DNA of 64,000 nt from Streptomyces sp. S4.7. GTDB lineage: Bacteria; Actinomycetota; Actinomycetes; Streptomycetales; Streptomycetaceae. How positions within the stretch are numbered: the stretch's first letter is position 1; the number at the start of each line of letters is the position of its first letter. The notes below the pieces were generated by a model. The model did no database searches and had not been told where the DNA came from. It saw only the letters and a list, made by a program, of their open reading frames with translations. The translations under genes and the position numbers were made by a program. This document shows positions 9,300-16,882 of the stretch, in pieces. Where the stretch lies: the NCBI RefSeq assembly GCF_010384365.1, contig NZ_CP048397.1, forward strand, positions 1,922,001-1,986,000. The letters run 5' to 3'.

Positions 9300-11005
9300 A
9301 CCGTCCACCACACCGTGGTGTCGGCGGGCAGCTCGGCCTCGTGGACGCCGTTCGTCCCCGAGGGGTCGGTGTCGGTGACGGTGCCCGGGCCGCTGGCGAG
9401 CAGCAGACTGCCGCGCACCGGGATCCGGACCGGCGAGCCGGTCGTGTTGACCGTGCAGAGGAAGCCGGGGCGCGCGAAGACCAGCACCCCCTCCGGGGCG
9501 TCCTGCCAGTCGACGGACGATCCGGCGCCGAGCCCCGGGTGTGCGCGCCGGGCGGCGATGGCCGCGCGGTACAGCTCCAGACTGGAGCCCTCCACCCCGG
9601 TCTGCGCCTCGACGCTCAGCGCGCCCCAGCCGCCGGGCTGGGGCAGCCAGCTGCCGCCGGAGCCGAAGCCGTACGACGAGCCCTCGCGGGTCCACGGGAT
9701 CGGCACCCGGCAGCCGTCACGGAAGCCGTCCTGGCCCGCCGCGCGGAAGTACGAGGGGTCCTGCCTGGCCTCGTCGGGGAGGTCGGTGACGTCGGGCAGG
9801 CCCAGTTCCTCGCCCTGGTAGACGTAGGCGGAGCCGGGCAGGGCGAGCATCAGCAGCGTCGCCGCGCGGGCGCGGCGCAGTCCCAGTTCGCGGTCTCCGG
9901 CGTCCCGGAGCTGGGTGCCGAGGGCGACGGGGTGGGCGAAGCGGGTGGTGTGCCGGGTGACGTCGTGGTTGGAGAGCACCCAGGTGGTGGGCGCGCCGAC
10001 GGGACGCATCGCGGCGAGCGAGGTGTCGATGACGTCGCGGAGGGCCGCGGCGTCCCAGAAGGTGCTCAGATACTGGAAGTTGAACGCCTGGTGCATCTCG
10101 TCGGGGCGCACGTAGTTCGCGGTGCGCTCGACGGTGGGTGTCCATGCCTCGGCGACGGCGATCCGCTCGCCGGGGTACTCGTCGAGGATGGTGCGCCAGC
10201 TGCGGTAGATCTCGTGCACACCGTCCTGGTCGAAGAACGGCAGACCGTATTCACTGCTGCCCAGCAGCTTGAGCTGGCTGTCGCTGCCGATGTCGGGGAG
10301 CCCGGCGGCCTTGACGAGTCCGTGGGCGACATCCACGCGGAAGCCGTCGACGCCCATGTCGAGCCAGAAGCGCAGGATGGAGCGGAACTCGTCGGCGACG
10401 GCCGGGTGGTCCCAGTTGAAGTCGGGCTGCTCGGGCGCGAAGAGGTGCAGATACCACTCGCCGGGGGTGCCGTCCGGGTCGGTGGTCCTGGTCCAGGCGG
10501 GTCCGCCGAAGATGGACTCCCAGTCGTTGGGCGGGAGTTCGCCGTCCGGGCCCTTGCCGGGACGGAAGTGGTAGCGGTCGCGCAGGGCCGATCCGGGACC
10601 GTCCTGGACGGCGCGGCGGAACCAGTCGTGCTGGTCGGAGGAGTGGTTGGGCACCACGTCGACGATGATCCGCAGGTTCAGCTCGTGCGCGTCGCGGATC
10701 AGCGCGTCCGCGTCGAGGAGGGAGCCGAACATGGGGTCGATGGCGCGGTAGTCGGCGACGTCGTAGCCCGCGTCGGCCTGCGGCGAGGCGTAGAACGGGC
10801 TGAGCCAGACGGCGTCGACACCCAGTGCGCGCAGGTACGGCAGCCGGCTCCGTACGCCTTCGAGATCGCCCATGCCGTCGCCGTTGGAGTCGGCGAAGCT
10901 GCGCGGATAGACCTGGTAGATCACCGCGTCCTGCCACCAGCCGGAGTGGTGGCCCGGGGCGTCGTCGGACGTGCCGGTGGAAGGGGCAGCGAGGTGCTGG
11001 GTCAT
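9296..11005 (-). CDS. aglA: Cytoplasmic alpha-glucosidase (GH13, oligo-alpha-glucosidase type)
   Basis: A 569-residue GH13 enzyme without a signal peptide. It opens with WWQDAVIYQVYPRSFADSNG, the hallmark of alpha-glucosidase and oligo-1,6-glucosidase. Catalytic residues are D225 (GFRVDVAHG), E286 (VAEAW) and D348 (LSNHDVTRH). The small domain insertion FNWDHPAV is normal for the group. It should split imported maltose and maltodextrins to glucose. It is the fourth gene of the malE-malF-malG-aglA run, 46 bp after malG, and overlaps the next regulator by 4 bp. Start ATG 11005 has AGGGA upstream. Whether it prefers alpha-1,4 or alpha-1,6 bonds cannot be decided here; the mal context favours alpha-1,4. 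Confidence 0.93.
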   Translation of the reverse strand: MTQHLAAPSTGTSDDAPGHHSGWWQDAVIYQVYPRSFADSNGDGMGDLEGVRSRLPYLRALGVDAVWLSPFYASPQADAGYDVADYRAIDPMFGSLLDADALIRDAHELNLRIIVDVVPNHSSDQHDWFRRAVQDGPGSALRDRYHFRPGKGPDGELPPNDWESIFGGPAWTRTTDPDGTPGEWYLHLFAPEQPDFNWDHPAVADEFRSILRFWLDMGVDGFRVDVAHGLVKAAGLPDIGSDSQLKLLGSSEYGLPFFDQDGVHEIYRSWRTILDEYPGERIAVAEAWTPTVERTANYVRPDEMHQAFNFQYLSTFWDAAALRDVIDTSLAAMRPVGAPTTWVLSNHDVTRHTTRFAHPVALGTQLRDAGDRELGLRRARAATLLMLALPGSAYVYQGEELGLPDVTDLPDEARQDPSYFRAAGQDGFRDGCRVPIPWTREGSSYGFGSGGSWLPQPGGWGALSVEAQTGVEGSSLELYRAAIAARRAHPGLGAGSSVDWQDAPEGVLVFARPGFLCTVNTTGSPVRIPVRGSLLLASGPGTVTDTDPSGTNGVHEAELPADTTVWWTV

Positions 11006-11051
11006 GTCGTCCCTGGGGGGTCTGGGTGGGAGGGGGCGGGGGAGGGCGTCG

Positions 11052-11951
11052 TCAGCCCTTGACGGCGCCCGCGGAGACGCCGGTCACCAGATGGCGCTGC
11101 GCGAAGAGGAAGACGATCGCCGCGGGTATCGCGATGAGCACGGACGCCGCTGTCATCGGACCCCACTGGGCGCCGTACTGGTTGACGAACTTCTGCAAAC
11201 CGCCCGCGAGGGTGAGGTTCTCGTCGCCGACCATGAAGGCGGAGGCGTACGCCACTTCGCCCCAGGCGGTGACGAAGGAGTAGAACGCGGTCACCGCGAG
11301 ACCGGGCTTGGCGAGCGGCAGGATCAGCCGCCAGAAGGTGCCGAACGGAGTGAGCCCGTCGACCATCCCCGACTCGTCGATCTCGCGCGGGATGGTGTCG
11401 AAGAAGCCCTTCATCATCCAGGCGCAGAACGGCACGGCGATCGTCAGGTACGTGATCACCAGACCGGCGGCCTGATTGAGCAGGCCGAGGCTCGACATGA
11501 TGTTGTACAGCGGCACGATGAGGACCGCCATCGGGAACATCTGCGTGATCAGCAGGGTCCACATCAGCCCGCGCTTGCCGGGGAACCGGAAGCGGCTGAC
11601 GGCGTAGCCGGTGGTGGCCGCGGTGAACACGCCCAGCACGGTGGTGAGTCCGGCGATGAGCAGCGAGTTGCCGAACCAGGTGAGGAACGGTGTGTCGGCC
11701 AGCAGCTTGGTGTAGTTCTCGAACGTCGTCTCTTTGAAGAAGTCCGTCGTCGTCGCGTACGCGGCGGGCTTCAGCGACGTCAGCAGCACCCACAGCACGG
11801 GGAAGACCGCGATGACGGAGGCCACGATCAGGGTGGCGTGCAGGCCGACGGACGCGGCCCTGGAGCGGTCGCCGCGGCGCCGCACCTTGGCCGCCGGCCG
11901 CGCGGGCGTGGCGTGCGGAGTGTTCGTCCGGGGCTGGGTCACGGCGGTCAC
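11052..11951 (-). CDS. malG: Maltose/maltodextrin ABC transporter permease MalG
   Basis: A 299-residue inner-membrane permease of the MalG/binding-protein-dependent sugar class. A basic N-terminus (about residues 20-32) precedes six predicted membrane helices. The cytoplasmic EAA-type loop reads EIDESGMVDGLTPFGTFWRL followed by LPLAKPG, where the ATPase docks. Start is GTG 11951, overlapping the TGA of malF (GTGA), so the two are translationally coupled. No ATP-binding subunit is present nearby. In streptomycetes the shared ATPase MsiK, encoded elsewhere, energises such importers, and the same is inferred here. Confidence 0.94.
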   Translation of the reverse strand: MTAVTQPRTNTPHATPARPAAKVRRRGDRSRAASVGLHATLIVASVIAVFPVLWVLLTSLKPAAYATTTDFFKETTFENYTKLLADTPFLTWFGNSLLIAGLTTVLGVFTAATTGYAVSRFRFPGKRGLMWTLLITQMFPMAVLIVPLYNIMSSLGLLNQAAGLVITYLTIAVPFCAWMMKGFFDTIPREIDESGMVDGLTPFGTFWRLILPLAKPGLAVTAFYSFVTAWGEVAYASAFMVGDENLTLAGGLQKFVNQYGAQWGPMTAASVLIAIPAAIVFLFAQRHLVTGVSAGAVKG

Positions 11952-12961
11952 CAGGTATCTCCCTGCTTGCGGAGGACTCGTTGGTAGACCACGGCGAAGA
12001 TCATCAGGAGTACGAGGATCAGCACGCCCCAGGTGGACGACTGGGCGAAGTCGCGTGGGCTGATCTCGAAGGAGAACTTGTACGCCTGGGTCACCAGGAT
12101 CTGGGTGGCCTCACCGGGTCCGCCTCTGGTCAGCAGGAAGATCACCGGGAACATGTTGAACGTCCAGATGGTGCTGAGCAGGATCACGGTCGTGCTGACC
12201 GACCTGAGGCCCGGCATGGTGATGTGCCTGAAGCGCTGCCAGGGGCCGGCGCCGTCCATCTCGGCGGCCTCGTACATCTCCCCCGGAATGGACTGCAGTC
12301 CGCCGAGCAGGGCCACGAGCATGAAGGGCACACCGAGCCAGATGTTCACGGCGATGACGGAGAACTTGGCCCAGGTGGGGTCGTTCAGCCACGGCACGGC
12401 GTCGATGCCGCCGCCGGCGAGCAGCTTGTTGAGGAAGCCGCGGTCCTCGTTGTAGAGGAAGCGCCAGGCGAAGACGGACACGAAGCCCGGTACGGCCCAG
12501 GGCAGGATGAGCATCATCCGGTAGGCGGAGCGGCCCGCGATCCGGCGATTCAGCATATTCGCGAGGCCGAGGCCGAGCGCGAAGGTGATGCCGACACAGG
12601 AGACCGTCCACACCAGCGTCCAGCCGAGCGTGGACAGGAACTGACCGCCCGTCAGGGCGTCGGCGTAGTTGTCGAGGCCGACGAACTCGTAGGTGGCGGG
12701 CAGGTGGTTGACGCCGATGTTCCGCTCGACGTTGCGTTCGTTGGCGTCGGTCAGCGACAGATAGACGCCGCGGACCAGCGGGTACCCGACGATCACGCCG
12801 ATCACGGCCACCACGGGGGCGACCATGGCCCAGGCGTACCAGTGGGTCGAGACCGAGCGCCGCAGCCCGCCGGGGGGTTTGCCAGTGCCGCGGCTCCGGC
12901 CGCGGGCGACATCCGAGTCACCCGCGGCCTTCACCACCGACTGGCCGGTGTGGACAGCCAT
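11948..12961 (-). CDS. malF: Maltose/maltodextrin ABC transporter permease MalF
   Basis: A 337-residue permease partner of MalG. A polar N-terminal stretch of about 40 residues is followed by six predicted membrane helices, the first at WAMVAPVVAVIGVIVGYPL. The EAA loop is EMYEAAEMDGAGPWQRFRHI then TMPGL. It is shorter than enterobacterial MalF because it lacks the large periplasmic P2 loop, which is usual in Gram-positive bacteria. It lies 33 bp after malE and overlaps malG by 4 bp, so one transcript is expected. Confidence 0.94.
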   Translation of the reverse strand: MAVHTGQSVVKAAGDSDVARGRSRGTGKPPGGLRRSVSTHWYAWAMVAPVVAVIGVIVGYPLVRGVYLSLTDANERNVERNIGVNHLPATYEFVGLDNYADALTGGQFLSTLGWTLVWTVSCVGITFALGLGLANMLNRRIAGRSAYRMMLILPWAVPGFVSVFAWRFLYNEDRGFLNKLLAGGGIDAVPWLNDPTWAKFSVIAVNIWLGVPFMLVALLGGLQSIPGEMYEAAEMDGAGPWQRFRHITMPGLRSVSTTVILLSTIWTFNMFPVIFLLTRGGPGEATQILVTQAYKFSFEISPRDFAQSSTWGVLILVLLMIFAVVYQRVLRKQGDTW

Positions 12962-12994
12962 CAGCCGGCCTGCCTTCCTTCCTCTCGGTCCGTC

Positions 12995-14269
12995 CTACTT
13001 CCAGCCCTTGAGCAGCTTGCGGTAGGAGTCGCCGGTCGCCCCGACGCCCTTCTCCGGGGTCGTCTGACCGGTGAGGACCTTGGTGTACTCGGTCACCAGC
13101 GGCGCGAACAGGCTGCCGGTCTCCGGGATCCAGGGGCGCTCGATGGCCTTGTCGACGACCGGCTTGAAGAAGCCGACGATCTCGTTCTTGGCGACGTCCG
13201 GCTGGGAGTAGACCGACGTACGGGTCGGCAGCAGGTTCAGCTCGGTGGTGATCTTCGCCTGGGACTCGGCGGAGGACATGTACTCGACGAACGCGTAGGA
13301 GGCGTCGAGGTTCTTGGAGCCCGCGTAGACACCGAGGTTGTGGCCGCCCTGCGGGGCGCCCTGGCCGGCCGAGCCGGCGGGCACCGGTGCGACGCCCAGG
13401 TTCGCCTTGTCCTTGAACTGCGGTCCGGCGTAGGTGTCGGCGATCGCCCACGGGCCGTTGATCATCATGGCCACGTCGCCGCCCTTGAAGGCGGCCTGCA
13501 TGTTCTCCCAGCCGTCGGTGGCGTCGGTCTTGGCGGCCCCGGAGTCGACCAGGTCCTTCACGACCTCCATGGCCTTGACACCGGCCGGGCTGTCGACGGT
13601 GACGGTCTTGCCCTCGGCGTCGACCAGGTCGCCGCCCTCGCCGTAGAGGAACGACAGGAACCAGTACGCGTCGTCGCCGCGCAGATACATGCCGGTCTTA
13701 CCGGTCTTGTCCTTGATGGTCTTCGAGACGGTCTTCAACTCGTCGATGGTCCCCGGGACTTCGACCCCCGCGTCCTTGAACAGCTTCTTGTTGTAGAAGA
13801 TGCCGAGGGAGTCGATGACCTGCGGGACCGCGTACGTCTTGCCGTCGTACTTGGTGGAGGCGGCGGCCTGCGGCACGAAGTCCTTCTCGTCCTTCAGCGC
13901 GGCGGTGCCGTCCAGCGGCGCGAGGTAGCCGAGGTCGGCGAACTCGGGCGTCCACGCGACCTCGGAGCGGATCACGTCGGGGGCGCCGGAGCCGGACTGC
14001 GCGGCGTTCTTGAACTTGTTCTGCGCCTCACCGAAGGGCACGTTGACGTACTTGACGTCGACGCCCTTGTGCTTGGCCTCGAAGTCCTCGGCGAGCTTCT
14101 TGAAGACCTTGTCCTCGCTGCCCACGGTGGAGGTGTCCCACCAGGTGACCGTTCCGGTGAGCTCGCCCGAGCTCGACTTGCCGCCGGTGGACTCCTCGTC
14201 GCCGCCGCAGGCGGTCGCCGCGATCGCCAGGGTCGCGACCAGGGCGGTGGCCGTTATGCCACGTCGCAT
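12995..14269 (-). CDS. malE: Maltose/maltodextrin-binding lipoprotein MalE
   Basis: A 424-residue extracellular solute-binding protein. Residues 1-20 are a lipoprotein signal (LAIAATA then C21), so the mature protein is anchored by a diacylglyceryl cysteine. The mature part has the family-1 binding-protein pattern: VTWWDTSTVGSEDKVFKKLA near the N-terminus, GDVAMMINGPWAI in the middle and YMSSAESQAKI toward the end. As first gene of malEFG-aglA-lacI it sets operon expression. An operator with 10-bp arms lies 83-105 bp upstream of its ATG. Confidence 0.95.
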   Translation of the reverse strand: MRRGITATALVATLAIAATACGGDEESTGGKSSSGELTGTVTWWDTSTVGSEDKVFKKLAEDFEAKHKGVDVKYVNVPFGEAQNKFKNAAQSGSGAPDVIRSEVAWTPEFADLGYLAPLDGTAALKDEKDFVPQAAASTKYDGKTYAVPQVIDSLGIFYNKKLFKDAGVEVPGTIDELKTVSKTIKDKTGKTGMYLRGDDAYWFLSFLYGEGGDLVDAEGKTVTVDSPAGVKAMEVVKDLVDSGAAKTDATDGWENMQAAFKGGDVAMMINGPWAIADTYAGPQFKDKANLGVAPVPAGSAGQGAPQGGHNLGVYAGSKNLDASYAFVEYMSSAESQAKITTELNLLPTRTSVYSQPDVAKNEIVGFFKPVVDKAIERPWIPETGSLFAPLVTEYTKVLTGQTTPEKGVGATGDSYRKLLKGWK

Positions 14270-14651
14270 CTGAACTCCTTCAACTGCCGTACCGCTCCGT
14301 CGCGGCGCCGGGTCGACGTGAAGGTAACAAGGATGAAAGAAGGCCGAAAGAGCTTGCGGAAGATTTCCGCAAGCGACCGCGATCGTTACATTCGCGTGTC
14401 CTCACAGTTGCCGCAAGGGTTCTTGACGAAGCGCGTGCGACCTGGCAAGTACGGTACGTGTCGGCCGATACCGGCTCGGTGAGCGCCGCCGACACTCCGG
14501 CAGCGGCACTTCGCAAGGCGTTGCAAGAATTTGCTACGGACCTCGCCGCAAGGCCCTGCAAGGCCTGCCCCGCCGACCGCCCCGTCGGCGCCGGTGGCTG
14601 ATTCATGCACATGGTGGGCAATCCGGCACACGCCCGGTACAGTCCATTTAC
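14270..14651. promoter_or_regulatory. malE-malR divergent control region
   Basis: Non-coding region of 382 bp between divergent malE and malR, dense in GCAAG/CTTGC. It holds the palindrome at 14352-14374. On the plus strand GCAAG occurs at 14413, 14446, 14513, 14523, 14548 and 14558; the last four form two pairs with exact 10-bp spacing. Both transcripts are probably controlled from here. On the minus strand TTGCGG and GAATGT 17 bp apart (within about 14387-14416) are a possible malE promoter. Confidence 0.75.
14352..14374. promoter_or_regulatory. MalR operator of malE
   Basis: Perfect inverted repeat: GCTTGCGGAA, a 3-bp centre GAT, then TTCCGCAAGC. It is located between the malE start and its likely promoter. 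Its distance to the start codon matches the position of the aml operator, which supports a shared repressor. Confidence 0.82.
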
Positions 14652-15731
14652 ATGACCGCACGGCTAGCCGACATCGCAGCCCAGGCGGGGGTCAGCGAAG
14701 CGACGGTCAGCCGGGTCCTGAACGGCAAACCGGGTGTTGCCACGGCCACCCGCGAATCCGTACTCGCCGCACTGGACGTCCTCGGCTACGAGCGCCCCGT
14801 ACGGCTGCGCAGGCGCAGCGCCGGCCTCGTCGGACTGATCACGCCCGAGCTGGAGAATCCCATCTTCCCGGCGCTCGCCCAGGTCATCGGCCAGGCACTG
14901 ACGCGCCAGGGCTACACCCCCGTCCTCGCCACCCAGACCCCCGGCGGCTCCACCGAGGACGAGCTGACGGAGATGCTGGTCGACCGCGGTGTCTCCGGCA
15001 TCATCTTCGTCTCCGGGCTGCACGCCGACACCTCGGCCGACATGCAGCGCTACGAGCAACTGCGCGCCCAGGGTGTGCCGTTCGTCCTGGTGGACGGTTT
15101 CTCACCGAAGGTCAGGGCGCCGTTCATCTCGCCGGACGACCGGGCGGCGATGCGGCTGGCCGTGACGCATCTCGTCTCGCTCGGCCACCGCCGGATCGGT
15201 CTCGCCGTCGGTCCCAAGCGGTTCGTGCCGGTCCTGCGCAAGATCGAGGGCTTCCGCGCCACCGTGCGCGAGCAGCTCCGGCTGACCCCCGAGGAGACGG
15301 AGGAGCTGATCCAGCACTCCCTCTACACACTGGAGGGCGGCCAGGCGGCGACGGCGGCGCTCATCGGGCGCGGGTGTACGGCGGTGGTGTGCGCGAGCGA
15401 CATGATGGCGCTGGGCGCGATCAGGGCCGCCAGACAGCTCGGCAAGGACGTGCCGCGCGATGTGTCCGTCGTCGGATTCGACGATTCGCCGCTCATAGCG
15501 TTCACCGATCCACCCCTGACCACGATCCGCAAGCCGGTGCCGTCGATGGGCCAGGCCGCCGTGCGCACGCTGCTGGAGGAGATCGGCGGGACGCCCGCTC
15601 CGCACAGCGAATTCGTCTTCATGCCCGAGCTGGTGGTTCGCGGTTCCACCGCCTCCGGTCCCGCGCCCGGCCCCTTGGGGAATTCCCCGGGTGAAACGGG
15701 GCGGAAGTCAGTATCAGGGACTCGTCCGTAG
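14652..15731 (+). CDS. malR: Maltose operon repressor MalR (LacI family)
   Basis: A 359-residue LacI-family repressor divergent from malEFG. The N-terminal HTH is [20 protein letters not shown]. The hinge is [20 protein letters not shown], followed by a periplasmic-binding-protein-like effector domain ([39 protein letters not shown]). In S. coelicolor and S. lividans the orthologue (MalR/Reg1) represses malE and amylase genes and is relieved by maltose-type sugars. There is no Shine-Dalgarno sequence before ATG 14652. TACAGT at 14638-14643 is placed so that transcription would begin at or next to the start codon, so the mRNA may be leaderless. Confidence 0.93.
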   Translation: MTARLADIAAQAGVSEATVSRVLNGKPGVATATRESVLAALDVLGYERPVRLRRRSAGLVGLITPELENPIFPALAQVIGQALTRQGYTPVLATQTPGGSTEDELTEMLVDRGVSGIIFVSGLHADTSADMQRYEQLRAQGVPFVLVDGFSPKVRAPFISPDDRAAMRLAVTHLVSLGHRRIGLAVGPKRFVPVLRKIEGFRATVREQLRLTPEETEELIQHSLYTLEGGQAATAALIGRGCTAVVCASDMMALGAIRAARQLGKDVPRDVSVVGFDDSPLIAFTDPPLTTIRKPVPSMGQAAVRTLLEEIGGTPAPHSEFVFMPELVVRGSTASGPAPGPLGNSPGETGRKSVSGTRP

Positions 15732-15805
15732 GGCGTACCGCATGCGCTCAGGACCCACCCGAGGGATGATCGGTCGAGGGCCGAAATCTGGCAGACTCTC
15801 TCTCC

Positions 15806-16882
15806 ATGGGTGAAACGACCGTGAAGATTCCGGAAGGCACGAAGGCTTCGCCGACACCCCCCTCGGGTGCGACGGCCGACGAGTCCGGCCCGGTGTCAGG
15901 CAGCGGTCGGCAGCGCCGGATCCGGTCACCGAGGCGCCCCCGTATCTGGTTCGAAATCCTGCTGATCGCGGTGAGTTACTGGATCTATTCGCTGGTCCGT
16001 AACGCGGTGCCCGAGCAGAAGGCCGAGGCGCTGCGGAACGCGGACTGGATCTTTCACGCGGAGCGCTCGATGGGCCTCGGGTTCGAGGAGGCCGTCAATC
16101 ACGCCGTGAATTCGGTGACATGGCTTGTCGTCGCGATGAACTACTACTACGCGACTCTGCACTTCATCGTCACGATCGCGGTACTTGTCTGGCTCTACCG
16201 TCGGCATCCCGGCCGTTACGCGGCGAGCCGGCTCATCCTGTTCGCGACCACCGCTGTGGCACTGGCCGGTTACTATCTGTATCCGCTCGCGCCGCCCCGG
16301 TTGATGAACGGGCAGAACTTCATCGACACGGTGCGGATCCACGAGACCTGGGGTTCGATGGCCTCGGGCAACTTCAAGGCCGTCTCCAACCAGTACGCGG
16401 CGATGCCCTCGATGCACATCGGCTGGTCCCTGTGGTGCGGGCTGACCATCCTCGCGCTGGCCAAGGCGCCATGGGCGAAGATCCTGGGGATGCTCTACCC
16501 GGTGCTCACGCTGGTCGTGATCGTCGCGACGGCGAACCACTTCTGGCTGGACGCGGTGGGCGGCATGATCTGCCTCGCGTTCGGATTCACGGTGTCCTAC
16601 GTCTGGTACCGGGCCCTGCCGCACCAGCTGCCCCGGTGGGTCGAGGACGACCGGCCGAGACGCCGGTGGCTCCGCAGGCCCGGCACGCCGGGTGAGCCCG
16701 TCGCGCCCCGGCCGCGGCGCCTGCCCCTCGGACACGCCGTGCGCAGTACGTCGCCGACGCGGACGGCGCCGCCCGGCACCAGTTCGCCGCCCACCCCGAC
16801 CGCGCCCTCTCCGCGCAGTTCGCCGTCGCCGAGGACGGCGCGGCCCGGCCGGGCCGCGCCGTCCTCTCAGACAGCCCCGTAG
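15806..16882 (+). CDS. PAP2-family membrane phosphatase/transferase
   Basis: A 358-residue polytopic protein. After about 45 basic, disordered residues there are about six membrane helices. Core motifs are AMPSMHIGWS and ATANHFWLDAVGG, the PSxH and H-x5-D parts of the PAP2/inositol-phosphotransferase fold in the AUR1/PgpB-like branch. The substrate is probably a lipid phosphate; the exact reaction is unknown. The tail after residue 310 is Ser/Thr/Pro-rich with atypical third-position usage, while another frame there looks more coding-like, so the C-terminus may be frame-shifted. Its last 16 bp overlap the 3' end of glnE on the other strand. No clear Shine-Dalgarno sequence stands before ATG 15806. 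Confidence 0.83.
   Translation: MGETTVKIPEGTKASPTPPSGATADESGPVSGSGRQRRIRSPRRPRIWFEILLIAVSYWIYSLVRNAVPEQKAEALRNADWIFHAERSMGLGFEEAVNHAVNSVTWLVVAMNYYYATLHFIVTIAVLVWLYRRHPGRYAASRLILFATTAVALAGYYLYPLAPPRLMNGQNFIDTVRIHETWGSMASGNFKAVSNQYAAMPSMHIGWSLWCGLTILALAKAPWAKILGMLYPVLTLVVIVATANHFWLDAVGGMICLAFGFTVSYVWYRALPHQLPRWVEDDRPRRRWLRRPGTPGEPVAPRPRRLPLGHAVRSTSPTRTAPPGTSSPPTPTAPSPRSSPSPRTARPGRAAPSSQTAP

Noticed and set aside
11052..14269. Search for an ATPase gene of the maltose importer within the cluster
   Set aside because: None is present; streptomycetes are known to use the distant shared ATPase MsiK, so the cluster is not considered broken.
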